From: Thalassospiraceae bacterium
Lineage (GTDB): Bacteria; Pseudomonadota; Alphaproteobacteria; Rhodospirillales; Magnetovibrionaceae
DNA: 21,451 nucleotides
Assembly: GCA_030637205.1 (NCBI GenBank)
Contig: DAOVVL010000003.1
Span: 1 to 21,451 of the forward strand
Reading direction: 5' to 3'
Each line of letters begins with the position of its first letter. Position 1 is the stretch's first letter. This document shows positions 1 to 7,729 of this stretch, piece after piece. The position numbers and the translations under genes were made by a program. The notes beneath the pieces are model-generated. The model saw nothing but the letters and a program-made list of their open reading frames with translations. It searched no databases and had not been told where the DNA came from.

Positions 1-571
1 GGATGCCGACCTCGGCACCCAGCTTTTCCCATGCGCGGTCAAGATCATCGTCTGCACCGATGCGCACCTGTCCCTTGCCGTCATAACCCATACGCGTGGT
101 TTTCAAAATGGCGGGAAGTCCGATGGTCTTGAGCGCAGCCTTAACATCATCGGCGCTTTTCACTTCAGCCCACGGTGCGGTGGCAACGCCGATCTTGTCG
201 GCAAATTCTTTTTCGTGGGTGCGGTCCTGGGCAATGGCCAGACATTCCCAGTCGGGACGGACCGGGGCCAGTTCGCTTAAACGGCGCACCGCATCGGCGG
301 GCACGTTTTCAAATTCAAACGTCACCACATCGACGGCTTCGCCAAAACGTTTAAGCGCCCCAAGATCATCGTAATCGGCAACAAACGTTCCTGCCGCGAC
401 TTCGGATGCGGGTGAATTTTCATCAGGCGTGAAGATGTAAACCCGGTAGCCCAGCTCGGCCGCCGCGATGGCGCTCATGCGCCCCAGCTGTCCGCCGCCG
501 ACAATGCCAATGGTGGAGCCCGGCGCAATGGCGGTCGGGATGTCTGGGGGGGTGATTTGATCTGAATCCAT
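1..571 (-). CDS. purK: N5-carboxyaminoimidazole ribonucleotide synthase PurK (partial, 3' end outside window)
   Basis: The first 190 codons are present and the frame stays open to the window edge. PurK is an ATP-grasp enzyme that carboxylates aminoimidazole ribonucleotide with bicarbonate and ATP to N5-CAIR in de novo purine synthesis. Visible signatures are the N-terminal nucleotide-fold motif IGIVGGGQLGRM (residues 21-32), the VVTFEFENVP segment (82-91) and the ATP-grasp segment LKTTRMGYDGKGQ (156-168). The ATG at 569-571 has no clear Shine-Dalgarno sequence, but the roughly 20 residues before the glycine-rich motif are a plausible leader. It begins 20 bases after the purE stop, the classic purE-purK order, so the two are probably co-transcribed and translated together. 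The missing C-terminal half cannot be judged. Confidence 0.95.
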   Translation of the reverse strand, partial: MDSDQITPPDIPTAIAPGSTIGIVGGGQLGRMSAIAAAELGYRVYIFTPDENSPASEVAAGTFVADYDDLGALKRFGEAVDVVTFEFENVPADAVRRLSELAPVRPDWECLAIAQDRTHEKEFADKIGVATAPWAEVKSADDVKAALKTIGLPAILKTTRMGYDGKGQVRIGADDDLDRAWEKLGAEVGI

Positions 572-591
572 GTGCTTTGGCGCGCCGGGTT

Positions 592-1089
592 TTAAGCGTT
601 GTCGCTGGGAAATTCGGCGACCGCGTCGGTCTGCTCGGATCGCCATTGTTTTAAGGCACCGGCTACCGCGTCATCGCTAAGCGCAATAACCGAAGCCGCG
701 ATCAGGGCCGCATTGATGGCCCCGGCGCGGCCAATGGCCAGTGTGCCGACGGGAACGCCGGCGGGCATTTGGGCAATGGACAGAAGCGAATCCATGCCTT
801 TCAGGGCCTTGCTTTCGATGGGTACGCCAAAAACCGGCAGGGCGGTCAGGCTGGCGGTCATGCCGGGCAGGTGCGCAGCCCCCCCGGCACCGGCTATAAT
901 CACCTGCAAGCCGCGGCCTTGGGCGCTTTTTGCATAATCGACCATGCGCGCGGGTGTGCGGTGGGCGGAAACGATTCGTGTCTCGAACCGCACACCCAGC
1001 TTTTCCAGCGTCTCGCCGGCGTGTTTCATGGTTTCCCAGTCAGACTGGCTGCCCATGATGATGCCGACTTGGGGGCGATCGTCCGTCAT
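592..1089 (-). CDS. purE: N5-CAIR mutase, catalytic subunit PurE (class I)
   Basis: This 165-residue protein converts N5-CAIR to CAIR in purine synthesis and consumes the product of PurK encoded just downstream. Family motifs are complete: GSQSDW at residues 13-18, SAHRTP at 41-46 containing the catalytic histidine H43, and GAGGAAHLPGM at 67-77. Length fits the bacterial class I enzyme, which normally forms an octamer in the cytoplasm. The ATG at 1087-1089 is preceded by GGGAG at about 9 bases, which supports this start. It is the first gene of a purE-purK operon on the minus strand. The 201-base gap to the divergent gene at 1291 must hold promoters for both directions, although I could not define one. 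Confidence 0.97.
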   Translation of the reverse strand: MTDDRPQVGIIMGSQSDWETMKHAGETLEKLGVRFETRIVSAHRTPARMVDYAKSAQGRGLQVIIAGAGGAAHLPGMTASLTALPVFGVPIESKALKGMDSLLSIAQMPAGVPVGTLAIGRAGAINAALIAASVIALSDDAVAGALKQWRSEQTDAVAEFPSDNA

Positions 1090-1290
1090 TGCTTAAAGCT
1101 CCCGGTGTTTCAAATGCTTATATCCCTTAGCTTAGCGGGGAAAGGCGGTGATTATAGGCATCGAACCCCCGCTGGCAAGCCTTGGTTGGTATTGCCGCCT
1201 TAGAAAATTAACCCCTTCATGCTAGTTTTGGCACTGGTTTTAGGCTCTTTGAACGTTCGAAATAGGGGCCGGGCTTAAGGATTTAAGCGC

Positions 1291-2097
1291 ATGGCAGATA
1301 ATCCGATTGGCAACTACACACCGATTACCTCGATCTTGCCCGGGCGGGATCGCTCGACGCGCCATGACAAGGTCTATGACCCCGTCACCAAGAAAAAGGG
1401 CGGCGGCGAAAAGCGCGATGATCAAGATGCATCGGGCAAAAAATCCACCCGCAAATCCGAAGGCCACGAAACTTTCCATGACGATATTTCGGTGCTGGGT
1501 ATCCCCCGCGAAGAAATGAGCGAGCACGTGCGCGATGCCTTGAAGGTGTTGCTTGAAGAAATCAGTTTTTTACGTGCCGAGCTTTCGCGCGCCCACGGCC
1601 ACGAAGCCTATCTGGAAGAACAGGCGGAAAAAGACCACACCCTGCACGTGATGCGCCGACGGGCTTTTCTTTCACGCCTGATGATGTGTGTGCGCCGCGC
1701 AAAAGACGAAGAAATCCGTTTTGCCTTTCTTTATGTTCCCATTAAAAACGCGGCACTGGTGCGCAGCGATTTCGGTCACGGCGCAGCAGAGGCCCTGATG
1801 GTGCAGGCGGCTGGCGCCATACGTGAAGGGGTCGAGGCCGGGGATATTATCGGAACGCTCGAAAGTTACGATTTCGGGCTGATCCTGCCCGGCAACACCA
1901 TTGAAGAAGCCGTCGCCAAAGGCAAGGCATTGATGCAATCGCTCGATGGGCGCGAACTGGTGTGGCAAACCGATACTCTTGGCATCACGGCCGAGTTCGG
2001 GGTTACCGAAATTCATGAACAGGATTCCATTGAGGAAATTCTAAGCCGGGCGCGGCGCAATCTGGACGGAAGAGAAAAAGAAACGCAAAAGCCTTAA
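1291..2097 (+). CDS. Coiled-coil protein with a degenerate GGDEF-type domain
   Basis: The protein has 268 residues. Residues 1-65 are basic and low in complexity, probably disordered. Residues 75-115 look like a coiled coil (VRDALKVLLEEISFLRAEL). Residues 115-260 follow the layout of a GGDEF domain: DHTLHVMRRRAFLSRL (115-130) matches the D-LT-L-NRRAF entry helix, and FGHGAAEALMVQAA (161-174) matches the FGH-x2-GD helix. The active-site hairpin reads LESYDFGLILPG (190-201) instead of RYGGDEF, so the two glycines and the metal-binding acidic pair are not kept. I infer it does not make cyclic di-GMP and may bind a nucleotide or act as a protein-interaction domain. No signal peptide or membrane segment is visible. 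A TAAGG sequence sits about 10 bases before the ATG. Its 3' end faces the DUF465 gene at 2121. Confidence 0.8.
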   Translation: MADNPIGNYTPITSILPGRDRSTRHDKVYDPVTKKKGGGEKRDDQDASGKKSTRKSEGHETFHDDISVLGIPREEMSEHVRDALKVLLEEISFLRAELSRAHGHEAYLEEQAEKDHTLHVMRRRAFLSRLMMCVRRAKDEEIRFAFLYVPIKNAALVRSDFGHGAAEALMVQAAGAIREGVEAGDIIGTLESYDFGLILPGNTIEEAVAKGKALMQSLDGRELVWQTDTLGITAEFGVTEIHEQDSIEEILSRARRNLDGREKETQKP

Positions 2098-2125
2098 TCT
2101 GGGCCATCAGGTCTGGGCCATCAGG
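2098..2125. repeat. Perfect 14-bp tandem duplication over the end of a DUF465 gene
   Basis: The unit TCTGGGCCATCAGG occurs twice with no spacer, at 2098-2111 and 2112-2125. The second copy contains the stop codon (TCA on the plus strand, 2121-2123) of the minus-strand DUF465 gene. The first copy sits directly after the stop of the plus-strand GGDEF-like gene and fills most of the 23-base gap between the two convergent genes. It looks like a small slippage duplication, with no coding effect that I can see. Confidence 0.9.
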
Positions 2126-2327
2126 CGATAATATCCGGAATTCCCCCACTTTTAACTTTGTTGATCTGGTCCTTGATCGAAAGCTTGCGCTTTTTCAGGC
2201 GCTGGATCTGAAGCTGATCAACATCTGCATCGGAATTCAAACGCCGAATAACATCGTCAAGATCGCGGTGCTCAATCTTGAGTTGTTCCAAAACACGGTG
2301 CTTGGTGTTGTTATCTTGGTCGCTCAT
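2121..2327 (-). CDS. DUF465 (YdcH-family) small coiled-coil protein
   Basis: This 68-residue, almost wholly helical protein matches the DUF465/YdcH pattern: an N-terminal helix (LEQLKIEHRDLDDVIRRL, 14-31) and the hallmark second helix QIQRLKKRKLSIKDQINKV (40-58). No enzyme motif, signal peptide or membrane segment is present. The molecular role of the family is not established, but it is widespread in Proteobacteria. The ATG at 2325-2327 follows GGAACCCC on the minus strand, an acceptable ribosome site. It lies back to back with a second, shorter member of the same family at 2513, with a 185-base shared upstream region. Confidence 0.9.
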   Translation of the reverse strand: MSDQDNNTKHRVLEQLKIEHRDLDDVIRRLNSDADVDQLQIQRLKKRKLSIKDQINKVKSGGIPDIIA

Positions 2328-2512
2328 GGGGTTCCTATTTGTTGACCGACTTTAACGAAATTTCCGCCAAAGCCAAAGCCCCCGCTGGGGTTATCCGGCA
2401 ACTGTTTGAAATCAAGGCCTCTTAAATTTTTTTGCGGGTAAAGTGGATTTTTGGTCAATCGGGGGGTATCATTTTGTTGAATGTACACCTTTATTGAAGG
2501 GAGATTACAAAT

Positions 2513-2680
2513 ATGGGACAGACAGACCGGATTTTTTCACTTCAGGCACGTCACGACCAACTTGAAACCGCGATCAATACAGAAAACGCCCGCCCCCATC
2601 CCGACGATGTCGAAATTCATTCGCTCAAGAAAGAAAAGCTTCGAATAAAAGACGAGATCAGCGAACTCAGCCCTGCTTGA
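2513..2680 (+). CDS. Second DUF465 (YdcH-family) small protein, 55 residues
   Basis: This short gene reads MGQTDRIFSLQARHDQLETA at its N-terminus and then EIHSLKKEKLRIKDEISEL (residues 34-52). The second part has the family hallmark LKKxKLxIKDEI, parallel to the LKKRKLSIKDQI of the divergent neighbour at 2121-2327, so it is a true family member. It is shorter than its neighbour by 13 residues. The ATG is preceded by GAAGGGAG at about 8 bases, and a hairpin terminator follows 25 bases after the stop, which together make a self-contained single-gene unit. Function is unknown. The two paralogs are probably an old duplication, or small helical proteins that could pair with each other. Confidence 0.85.
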   Translation: MGQTDRIFSLQARHDQLETAINTENARPHPDDVEIHSLKKEKLRIKDEISELSPA

Positions 2681-2704
2681 GCCCTGATCAAAACGAAATT
2701 TAAC

Positions 2705-2738
2705 AGGCCGGCTTCCGCCAGAACGGAGGTCGGCCTTT
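2705..2738 (+). terminator. Rho-independent terminator of the short DUF465 gene
   Basis: A 13-bp stem (2705-2717 with 2724-2736), containing two G-U pairs and a 6-base loop CCAGAA, is followed by TTTATCGTTT. It lies 25 bases after the stop at 2680 and before prpE, so prpE should have its own promoter. Confidence 0.8.
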
Positions 2739-2853
2739 ATCGTTTCTGAGGTTGGGATAGCGTCGCGCAACCAAAGGACAATTGCCCAAGTGGGGCTTTT
2801 CCCCTTAGACTTCATCAAAGCCCAAAACGGGCAGGGTATTTCAGGGAGGCACT

Positions 2854-4764
2854 ATGGCAGATCGCTACCAGCAAGCGTACACGCGTTCAATGGATGATCC
2901 GGAAGGGTTTTGGGGCGACATTGCCAAGGCCATCCATTGGGACAAACCCTGGGACAAGGTGCTGGATCGTTCCAACCCGCCGTTTTATCGCTGGTTCGTG
3001 GGGGCTGAGTGCAATACCTGCTACAACGCGGTTGATCTGCATGTTGATGAAGGGCTGGGCGATCAGGCGGCGCTGATTTACGACAGCCCCATGACCGGCG
3101 GCACGCAAAAAACCTATACCTATTCAGAACTGAAAGATGCCGTGGCGCACTTTGCCGGTGCCATGAAGGCTGAGGGCGTGGGCAAGGGCGACCGGGTCAT
3201 CATCTACATGCCGATGATCCCCGAAGCGGTGATTGCCATGTTGGCTACGGCGCGGCTGGGCGCTGTGCACTCGGTGGTGTTTGGCGGATTTGCTGCGGCT
3301 GAGCTGGCGACGCGTATTGATGACGCCAAACCAAAGGCAATGGTAACGGCCAGTTGCGGGTTGGAACCGGGACGCACCATCGAATACAAACCCTTGTTAG
3401 ATGGCGCAATTGATCTTGCCACCCACAAGCCCGATGTCTGTTTTATTTATCAACGTCCCGAAGCCACGGCGGAACTTACCCCGGGCCGTGATCTCGATTG
3501 GGCCGATGCGGTGGCGAAGGCGGAACCCGCAGACTGTGTGTCGGTGGCCGCGACCGATCCGCTTTATATTCTTTATACTTCAGGCACGACGGGAATTCCC
3601 AAAGGCATTGTGCGCGACAACGGCGGGCACATGGTGGCGTTGAAGTGGACCATGCAGGCGATCTATGACGTTGGGCCCGGCGATGTTTACTGGGCCGCGT
3701 CCGATGTCGGCTGGGTGGTGGGTCACAGCTATATCGTTTACGCACCGCTGTTGGCCGGTTGCACGACGTTGATGTTTGAGGGAAAGCCCGTGGGCACACC
3801 CGATGCGGGCGCGTTCTGGCGGGTGATTGCTGAGCACAAGGTCAAGGTGCTGTTTACCGCCCCCACCGCCTTTCGCGCCATCAAACGCGAAGACCCGGAC
3901 GCCAAACTGATGAAGGGTTACGATCTTTCGCACTTCAAGGCGTTGTTTCTGGCCGGCGAACGCACCGACCCCGACACGCTGGAATGGGCCGAGACGCACC
4001 TCGGCACCCCGGTCATCGATCACTGGTGGCAAACCGAAACCGGCTGGGCCATTGCGTCCAACTGCATGGGGCTGCACGCATACCCCATCAAGGCCGGATC
4101 GCCGACCAAGCCCGCGCCCGGCTGGGACGTACAGGTGCTGGACGACAACCAACAGCCGGTCAAGCCCGGCGACATCGGGGCGATCTGTTGCAAGCTGCCG
4201 TTGCCACCGGGAACGCTGCCGACGCTGTGGAACGCCGATGCGCGCTACAAGGAAGCGTATCTGGATGACTATCCGGGTTTTTATAAAACCGGCGACGCCG
4301 GGTACATGGACGATGAAGACTACGTCTATGTGATGACGCGCACCGACGACATCATCAATGTTGCGGGCCACCGCCTGTCTACGGGCCAAATGGAAGAAGT
4401 GCTCTCAGCCCACGCCGACGTTGCCGAATGTGCGGTCATTGGCGTGGCCGATGACCTGAAAGGGCAACTGCCGCTGGGCTTCGTGGTGTTGAAAGCGGGC
4501 GTTGATCGTGACCATGGCGACATTGTGAAAGAAGTGGTCAAGATGGTGCGCGATACAATCGGCCCGGTGGCGGCGTTCAAGACCGCGACCGTGGTCACAA
4601 GGTTGCCCAAAACGCGTTCGGGCAAGATCCTGCGCGGCACTATGCAGAAAATCGCCGATAATCAGGAACACAAGGTCCCCGCCACCATCGACGATGAAAC
4701 GATCCTGCCGGAGATTGAGGCGGCGCTGGAAAGTGTCGGCTATGCGGGTGCGCGGGGAGGCTGA
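2854..4764 (+). CDS. prpE: Propionyl-CoA synthetase (propionate--CoA ligase) PrpE
   Basis: This 636-residue ANL-superfamily acyl-CoA synthetase activates propionate with ATP and CoA to propionyl-CoA. Several stretches follow PrpE rather than acetyl-CoA synthetase: NPPFYRWFVG, NTCYNAVDLHVD, and YPGFYKTGDAGYMD with NVAGHRLSTGQMEEVL. Core motifs are the P-loop YTSGTTGIPKG (241-251), WWQTETGW (391-398), the hinge and adenylate-binding YKTGDAG (477-483), RTDDIINVAGHRLSTG (496-511) and the C-terminal catalytic lysine in SGKILRG (K591), a residue that is acetylated in related enzymes. AGGGAGG lies 4 bases before the ATG. It stands alone, without methylcitrate or propionyl-CoA carboxylase genes nearby, so the fate of the product is not shown here. 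Its last 25 bases overlap the methyltransferase gene on the other strand. Confidence 0.95.
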   Translation: MADRYQQAYTRSMDDPEGFWGDIAKAIHWDKPWDKVLDRSNPPFYRWFVGAECNTCYNAVDLHVDEGLGDQAALIYDSPMTGGTQKTYTYSELKDAVAHFAGAMKAEGVGKGDRVIIYMPMIPEAVIAMLATARLGAVHSVVFGGFAAAELATRIDDAKPKAMVTASCGLEPGRTIEYKPLLDGAIDLATHKPDVCFIYQRPEATAELTPGRDLDWADAVAKAEPADCVSVAATDPLYILYTSGTTGIPKGIVRDNGGHMVALKWTMQAIYDVGPGDVYWAASDVGWVVGHSYIVYAPLLAGCTTLMFEGKPVGTPDAGAFWRVIAEHKVKVLFTAPTAFRAIKREDPDAKLMKGYDLSHFKALFLAGERTDPDTLEWAETHLGTPVIDHWWQTETGWAIASNCMGLHAYPIKAGSPTKPAPGWDVQVLDDNQQPVKPGDIGAICCKLPLPPGTLPTLWNADARYKEAYLDDYPGFYKTGDAGYMDDEDYVYVMTRTDDIINVAGHRLSTGQMEEVLSAHADVAECAVIGVADDLKGQLPLGFVVLKAGVDRDHGDIVKEVVKMVRDTIGPVAAFKTATVVTRLPKTRSGKILRGTMQKIADNQEHKVPATIDDETILPEIEAALESVGYAGARGG

Positions 4765-5324
4765 GCGCCGCTAGAGCGCGCGTACCTGTATACGCCATTT
4801 TTCTTAGCTATTTCCGTGAACAGGCCTGAGCGAACGATGGCGCTTGGCACGCCTGCGGTGGTTGGGAACAACCATACGGCCAATGTGCCATCAGCTTTCA
4901 GTACCCTGTGCATTTCGGGCAGCAACCGGCCTAACGGCAGGGTTGGAAAGGGAACAACGCCAAACAGCAATACGAGGTCGATGCTTGCCGCCTCTAATTG
5001 CGTGTTCAGGGCATCGCGCTGTATCACTTCAACATGGCTCAGGCCCGCACCCAGCACCTTGGTGCGAACCCGCTCGGCAAAGTCAGCCAGCGGTTCCAAA
5101 GCGATGAGACGGCCGCTTTCGCCGATCATCTCAGCGGCGGGTAAGGTAAAAAATCCCGTTCCGCAACCCACTTCAAGAACGGTTTGTCCGGGTTTGATAT
5201 CAGCGCCCTCAAGCGTTCTTTTCGGGGGCATCAACCAGTGGCGCATCCGGCTTTCCATCGACATGCCGGAAAGCTTGAACAGATTGTTCAAAAATCGCGA
5301 TTTTCCAAGTTCTGCCGCGTCCAT
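4740..5324 (-). CDS. Class I SAM-dependent methyltransferase
   Basis: The protein has 194 residues when read from the ATG at 5322-5324, which has GGGAG about 6 bases upstream. A longer frame with a GTG start at 5351 is possible but lacks such a site. Motif I is VLEVGCGTGFF (49-59). An acidic residue ending strand 2 is E77 (LIALEPLA), RDAL follows at 103-106, and IDLVLLFGVVPF (115-126) resembles motif post-I and beyond, as in UbiE-like methyltransferases. The region before residue 35 (SRMRHWLMPPKRTLEGADIKPG) resembles several small membrane-associated or quinone-related methyltransferases, but the substrate cannot be told. No terminator separates it from prpE, with which its 3' end overlaps by 25 bases tail to tail. 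Confidence 0.85.
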   Translation of the reverse strand: MDAAELGKSRFLNNLFKLSGMSMESRMRHWLMPPKRTLEGADIKPGQTVLEVGCGTGFFTLPAAEMIGESGRLIALEPLADFAERVRTKVLGAGLSHVEVIQRDALNTQLEAASIDLVLLFGVVPFPTLPLGRLLPEMHRVLKADGTLAVWLFPTTAGVPSAIVRSGLFTEIAKKNGVYRYARSSGAQPPRAPA

Positions 5325-5404
5325 CGATAGCTCCCGGCGCCATGACCGCACAATCCGAAGGTTAAGCCGTCGCCCGAAATTATATTCCCTTATGGGGCCA
5401 ATTC

Positions 5405-5438
5405 AAAAAAAAGGACCGCTGTTAAAGCGGCCCTTTTT
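5405..5438 (-). terminator. Terminator of trcR
   Basis: On the minus strand a 13-bp stem (5438-5426 with 5420-5408, one G-U pair, loop TTAAC) runs into eight T residues. It lies 21 bases after the trcR stop. Read on the plus strand the stem has one mismatch and a five-T tail, so it may also work weakly in the other direction. Confidence 0.88.
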
Positions 5439-5459
5439 AATTTCACAGACGAAGCTTTG

Positions 5460-6251
5460 TTAAGCGTCGTTGCTTTCGCCTTCAGGTGAGGATGGCGTTT
5501 TGAACACGCTGGCGGCATCGGGGGCCGGTTCTTCTTCCTTAGGCGCCGGTGCGGCTTCGCCAAACACGGATTCTGCTGTCGGGATAACTTCCGGCGCTTC
5601 GGGGGCTTTTGCCATCGGGGCCGGTTGCGGTTCGGGGATCGGTGCGGGTGCGGGATCAACCGGCAACAACGCTTCGCCGGCGGCGGCGCGCTTTTTGTTT
5701 TCTTTTTCCTGGGCGAGGCGGACGCGCTCGGCTTTGCGCCGGGCCAGCGTCACCATCTTTTCCAATTCGGTTTCGCTGCACAGGCCCAAACCCACCGGGC
5801 TTTGCGGCTTGATTTTGGAGATGTTCCAGTGGCTGCGTTCGCGAATGGTTTTAATGGTCGGCTTGGTGGTGCCGATCAGGCGCGCGATCTGGGCGTCGAT
5901 CATTTCCGGGTGGTGCTTGAGCAGCCACGAGATGGCGTCAGGGCGATCCTGGCGCTTTGAAACCGGGGTATAGCGTGCGCCTTTGCCGCGAACCTTGGGC
6001 TGGGGCAGGGTCGCTTTGGACATCTTCAGCTTGGCCCGCGAATTGGCCTGACAGCGGTCCAGTTCTTCCTGAGAGAGAAAGCCGACGGTGACAGGATCTG
6101 CGCCCTGCATGCCCGAAGCCACATCGCCATCGGCGATGGCCTGGACTTCAAGCGCGTGCAGCCCACAGAATTCTGCGATCTGCTCAAACGTCAATGTGGT
6201 GTTATCTACCATCCAAACAGCGGTTGCCTTGGGCATCAATGGCTGTGCCAT
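5460..6251 (-). CDS. trcR: Cell-cycle transcriptional regulator TrcR (DUF1013)
   Basis: This 263-residue protein belongs to the alphaproteobacterial DUF1013 family. The N-terminus MPKATAVWMVDNTTLTFEQI (6-25) with FCGLHALEVQAIADGDVA (28-45) is highly typical. Residues 106-143 (AISWLLKHHPEMIDAQIARL, then TKPTIKTIRERSHWN) form a helix-turn-helix-like segment. The conserved part ends near residue 185 in a basic helix (RRKAERVRLAQEKENKKRAA). The remaining 75 residues are a Pro/Ala/Glu-rich, probably disordered tail. The family is described as a transcription regulator connected with the cell cycle. That is established knowledge of the family, not something this sequence shows. AAGGA precedes the ATG by about 9 bases. 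A short inverted repeat (6283-6303) lies in its upstream region, and a strong terminator follows. Confidence 0.92.
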   Translation of the reverse strand: MAQPLMPKATAVWMVDNTTLTFEQIAEFCGLHALEVQAIADGDVASGMQGADPVTVGFLSQEELDRCQANSRAKLKMSKATLPQPKVRGKGARYTPVSKRQDRPDAISWLLKHHPEMIDAQIARLIGTTKPTIKTIRERSHWNISKIKPQSPVGLGLCSETELEKMVTLARRKAERVRLAQEKENKKRAAAGEALLPVDPAPAPIPEPQPAPMAKAPEAPEVIPTAESVFGEAAPAPKEEEPAPDAASVFKTPSSPEGESNDA

Positions 6252-6389
6252 AGAAAATATTCCTTAAAATCTAATGAGTTACGCGGATCTACCGGATATC
6301 CGCTACGGTTGGCTTTGGTTTTATTCTTTTTTTGGGGGCGGGTAAACCGTCGATAGCCATCCGGGGCGCTTTTTTTTTAAGTCTCAATA

Positions 6390-7376
6390 TCAGGCCGTTA
6401 AGACAATTTTGCCGATATGTTGGCTCGATTCCATGAGTGCATGGGCCTTAGCGGCCTCGCCCAGCTGAAAAGTCTGGTGGATTACCGGGCGAATTTCGCC
6501 GCTTTCGATCAGTGGCCAGACGGTTTTTCTGAGGTTTTCTGCGATTGCGCCCTTAAAATCCGGGTCGCGGGCGCGAAGCGTCGATCCGGTCAGGCTGAGG
6601 CGTTTCAGCATGACCGCCATCAGGTCTAGCTCAACCTTGGAGCCCTGCAAAAAGGCGATATTGACCAGCCGTCCGTCGGGCGCCAGCGACTTGATGTTGC
6701 GCGCCACATATTCGCCGCCCACCATATCGAGGATCACATTCACGCCAGAAACCCCACCGTGGCTTTTGCCAAATTCGCGGGCGGCCTCAACAAAGTCTGC
6801 TTCGCGGTAATTCACCGCTTTTTCAGCGCCCAGATCCAGACACGCCTGGCATTTATCTGCGCTGCCTGCGGTGGTGATGACGTGAACGCCCAAGCGGCTG
6901 GCGATCTGGATGGCGGTGGTGCCAATGCCGCTGGACCCGCCATGCACCAATAACGTCTCACCGCGTTTAAGTCCGGCGCGGTCAAACAAGTTGCTCCACA
7001 CCGTGAAAAAGGTTTCGGGCAGGGCGGCGGCTTCGACCATGGATAGGCCTTTGGGCACGGGCAAGCACTGGCGGGCATCGGTGGTGGCAAATTGGGCGTA
7101 GCCACCCCCGGTGAGCAATGCCGTGACCTTGTCGCCTACGGCCAGCGTCTTAACACCGTCACCAATGGCGATAATTTCGCCTGCTGCTTCGAGGCCTAAA
7201 ATATCGCTGGCGCCCGGCGGCGGCGGATACGTGCCTTGGCGTTGCAATACATCGGGGCGGTTGATGCCGGCGGCTTCAACGGCGATCAAAACCTCACCCG
7301 CACCCGGCACAGGCGTGGGGCGTTCAACCAGTTTCAGGTCGGTGCATTCGGGCCCTTGGGCTTCGATGGCTTGCAT
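6390..7376 (-). CDS. NAD(P)H quinone oxidoreductase, zinc-independent MDR family (PIG3-like)
   Basis: Read from the ATG at 7374-7376 the protein has 328 residues and starts MQAIEAQGPE, as is usual for the family. The upstream TTG at 7404 would add ten atypical residues. GINRPDVLQRQGTYPPPPG (37-55) is the hallmark of the PIG3-type quinone reductases, and VHGGSSGIG (144-152) is the NAD(P)H-binding loop. The zinc ligands of classical alcohol dehydrogenases are absent. The expected activity is NADPH-dependent reduction of quinones or enones in the cytoplasm. The order trcR, oxidoreductase and DUF1192 suggests a conserved alphaproteobacterial block, although the DUF1192 gene is on the other strand. 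I see no convincing terminator between it and trcR 138 bases downstream, so both may be on one transcript. Confidence 0.92.
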   Translation of the reverse strand: MQAIEAQGPECTDLKLVERPTPVPGAGEVLIAVEAAGINRPDVLQRQGTYPPPPGASDILGLEAAGEIIAIGDGVKTLAVGDKVTALLTGGGYAQFATTDARQCLPVPKGLSMVEAAALPETFFTVWSNLFDRAGLKRGETLLVHGGSSGIGTTAIQIASRLGVHVITTAGSADKCQACLDLGAEKAVNYREADFVEAAREFGKSHGGVSGVNVILDMVGGEYVARNIKSLAPDGRLVNIAFLQGSKVELDLMAVMLKRLSLTGSTLRARDPDFKGAIAENLRKTVWPLIESGEIRPVIHQTFQLGEAAKAHALMESSQHIGKIVLTA

Positions 7377-7475
7377 GGGTTTGATCTGCCTTCGTTTGGG
7401 TTTCAATTGGCATTCGGTTTAGACTGAGCGAGCAAAGATGGCAAGTTTAAGAAACCCCACGCAACAGGAGGCCCC

Positions 7476-7655
7476 ATGGACACCGACGATCTTGAACCTA
7501 AGCGCCCGGTGAATAAACCCAAAGACCTGGAAGAGCTGTCGATCGAGGCCTTGGGCGAATACGTCGCCCAGCTGAAAGCTGAGATCGAACGGGTTGAAGC
7601 CGCGATTGAGCTGAAACAAGCAGCCAAGAGCGGGGCCGAGGGGCTTTTTAAATAA
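7476..7655 (+). CDS. DUF1192 family protein, 59 residues
   Basis: This small gene starts MDTDDLEPKRPVNKPKDLEE and continues with a single amphipathic helix LSIEALGEYVAQLKAEIERV (21-40) followed by EAAIELKQAAKSGAEGLFK. The LSIEEL-x2-YI-x2-L-x2-EI-x-R pattern and the C-terminal aromatic-lysine ending are characteristic of the alphaproteobacterial DUF1192 family, whose function is not known. CAGGAGG lies 4 bases before the ATG, an excellent ribosome site. It is divergent from the quinone oxidoreductase, with 99 bases between the start codons. No terminator follows directly; the first strong one is at 7814. Confidence 0.88.
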   Translation: MDTDDLEPKRPVNKPKDLEELSIEALGEYVAQLKAEIERVEAAIELKQAAKSGAEGLFK

Positions 7656-7729
7656 TGAGGGTAAAAGTTAGGAAAGCCGGGCTGTTTTCTAAGATGCAGA
7701 TGGTTGGCCTGCATAAATACGTAGGCATA

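Noticed and set aside
1150..1200. Sequence with GGTTCGA-like word on the minus strand, resembling a tRNA T-loop
   Set aside because: The flanking bases do not form a T stem and no acceptor, D or anticodon arms can be folded around it.
3580..4389. 269-codon open frame on the minus strand inside prpE
   Set aside because: It is fully antisense to a strongly conserved enzyme, has no family motif or ribosome site and arises from GC-rich codon bias.
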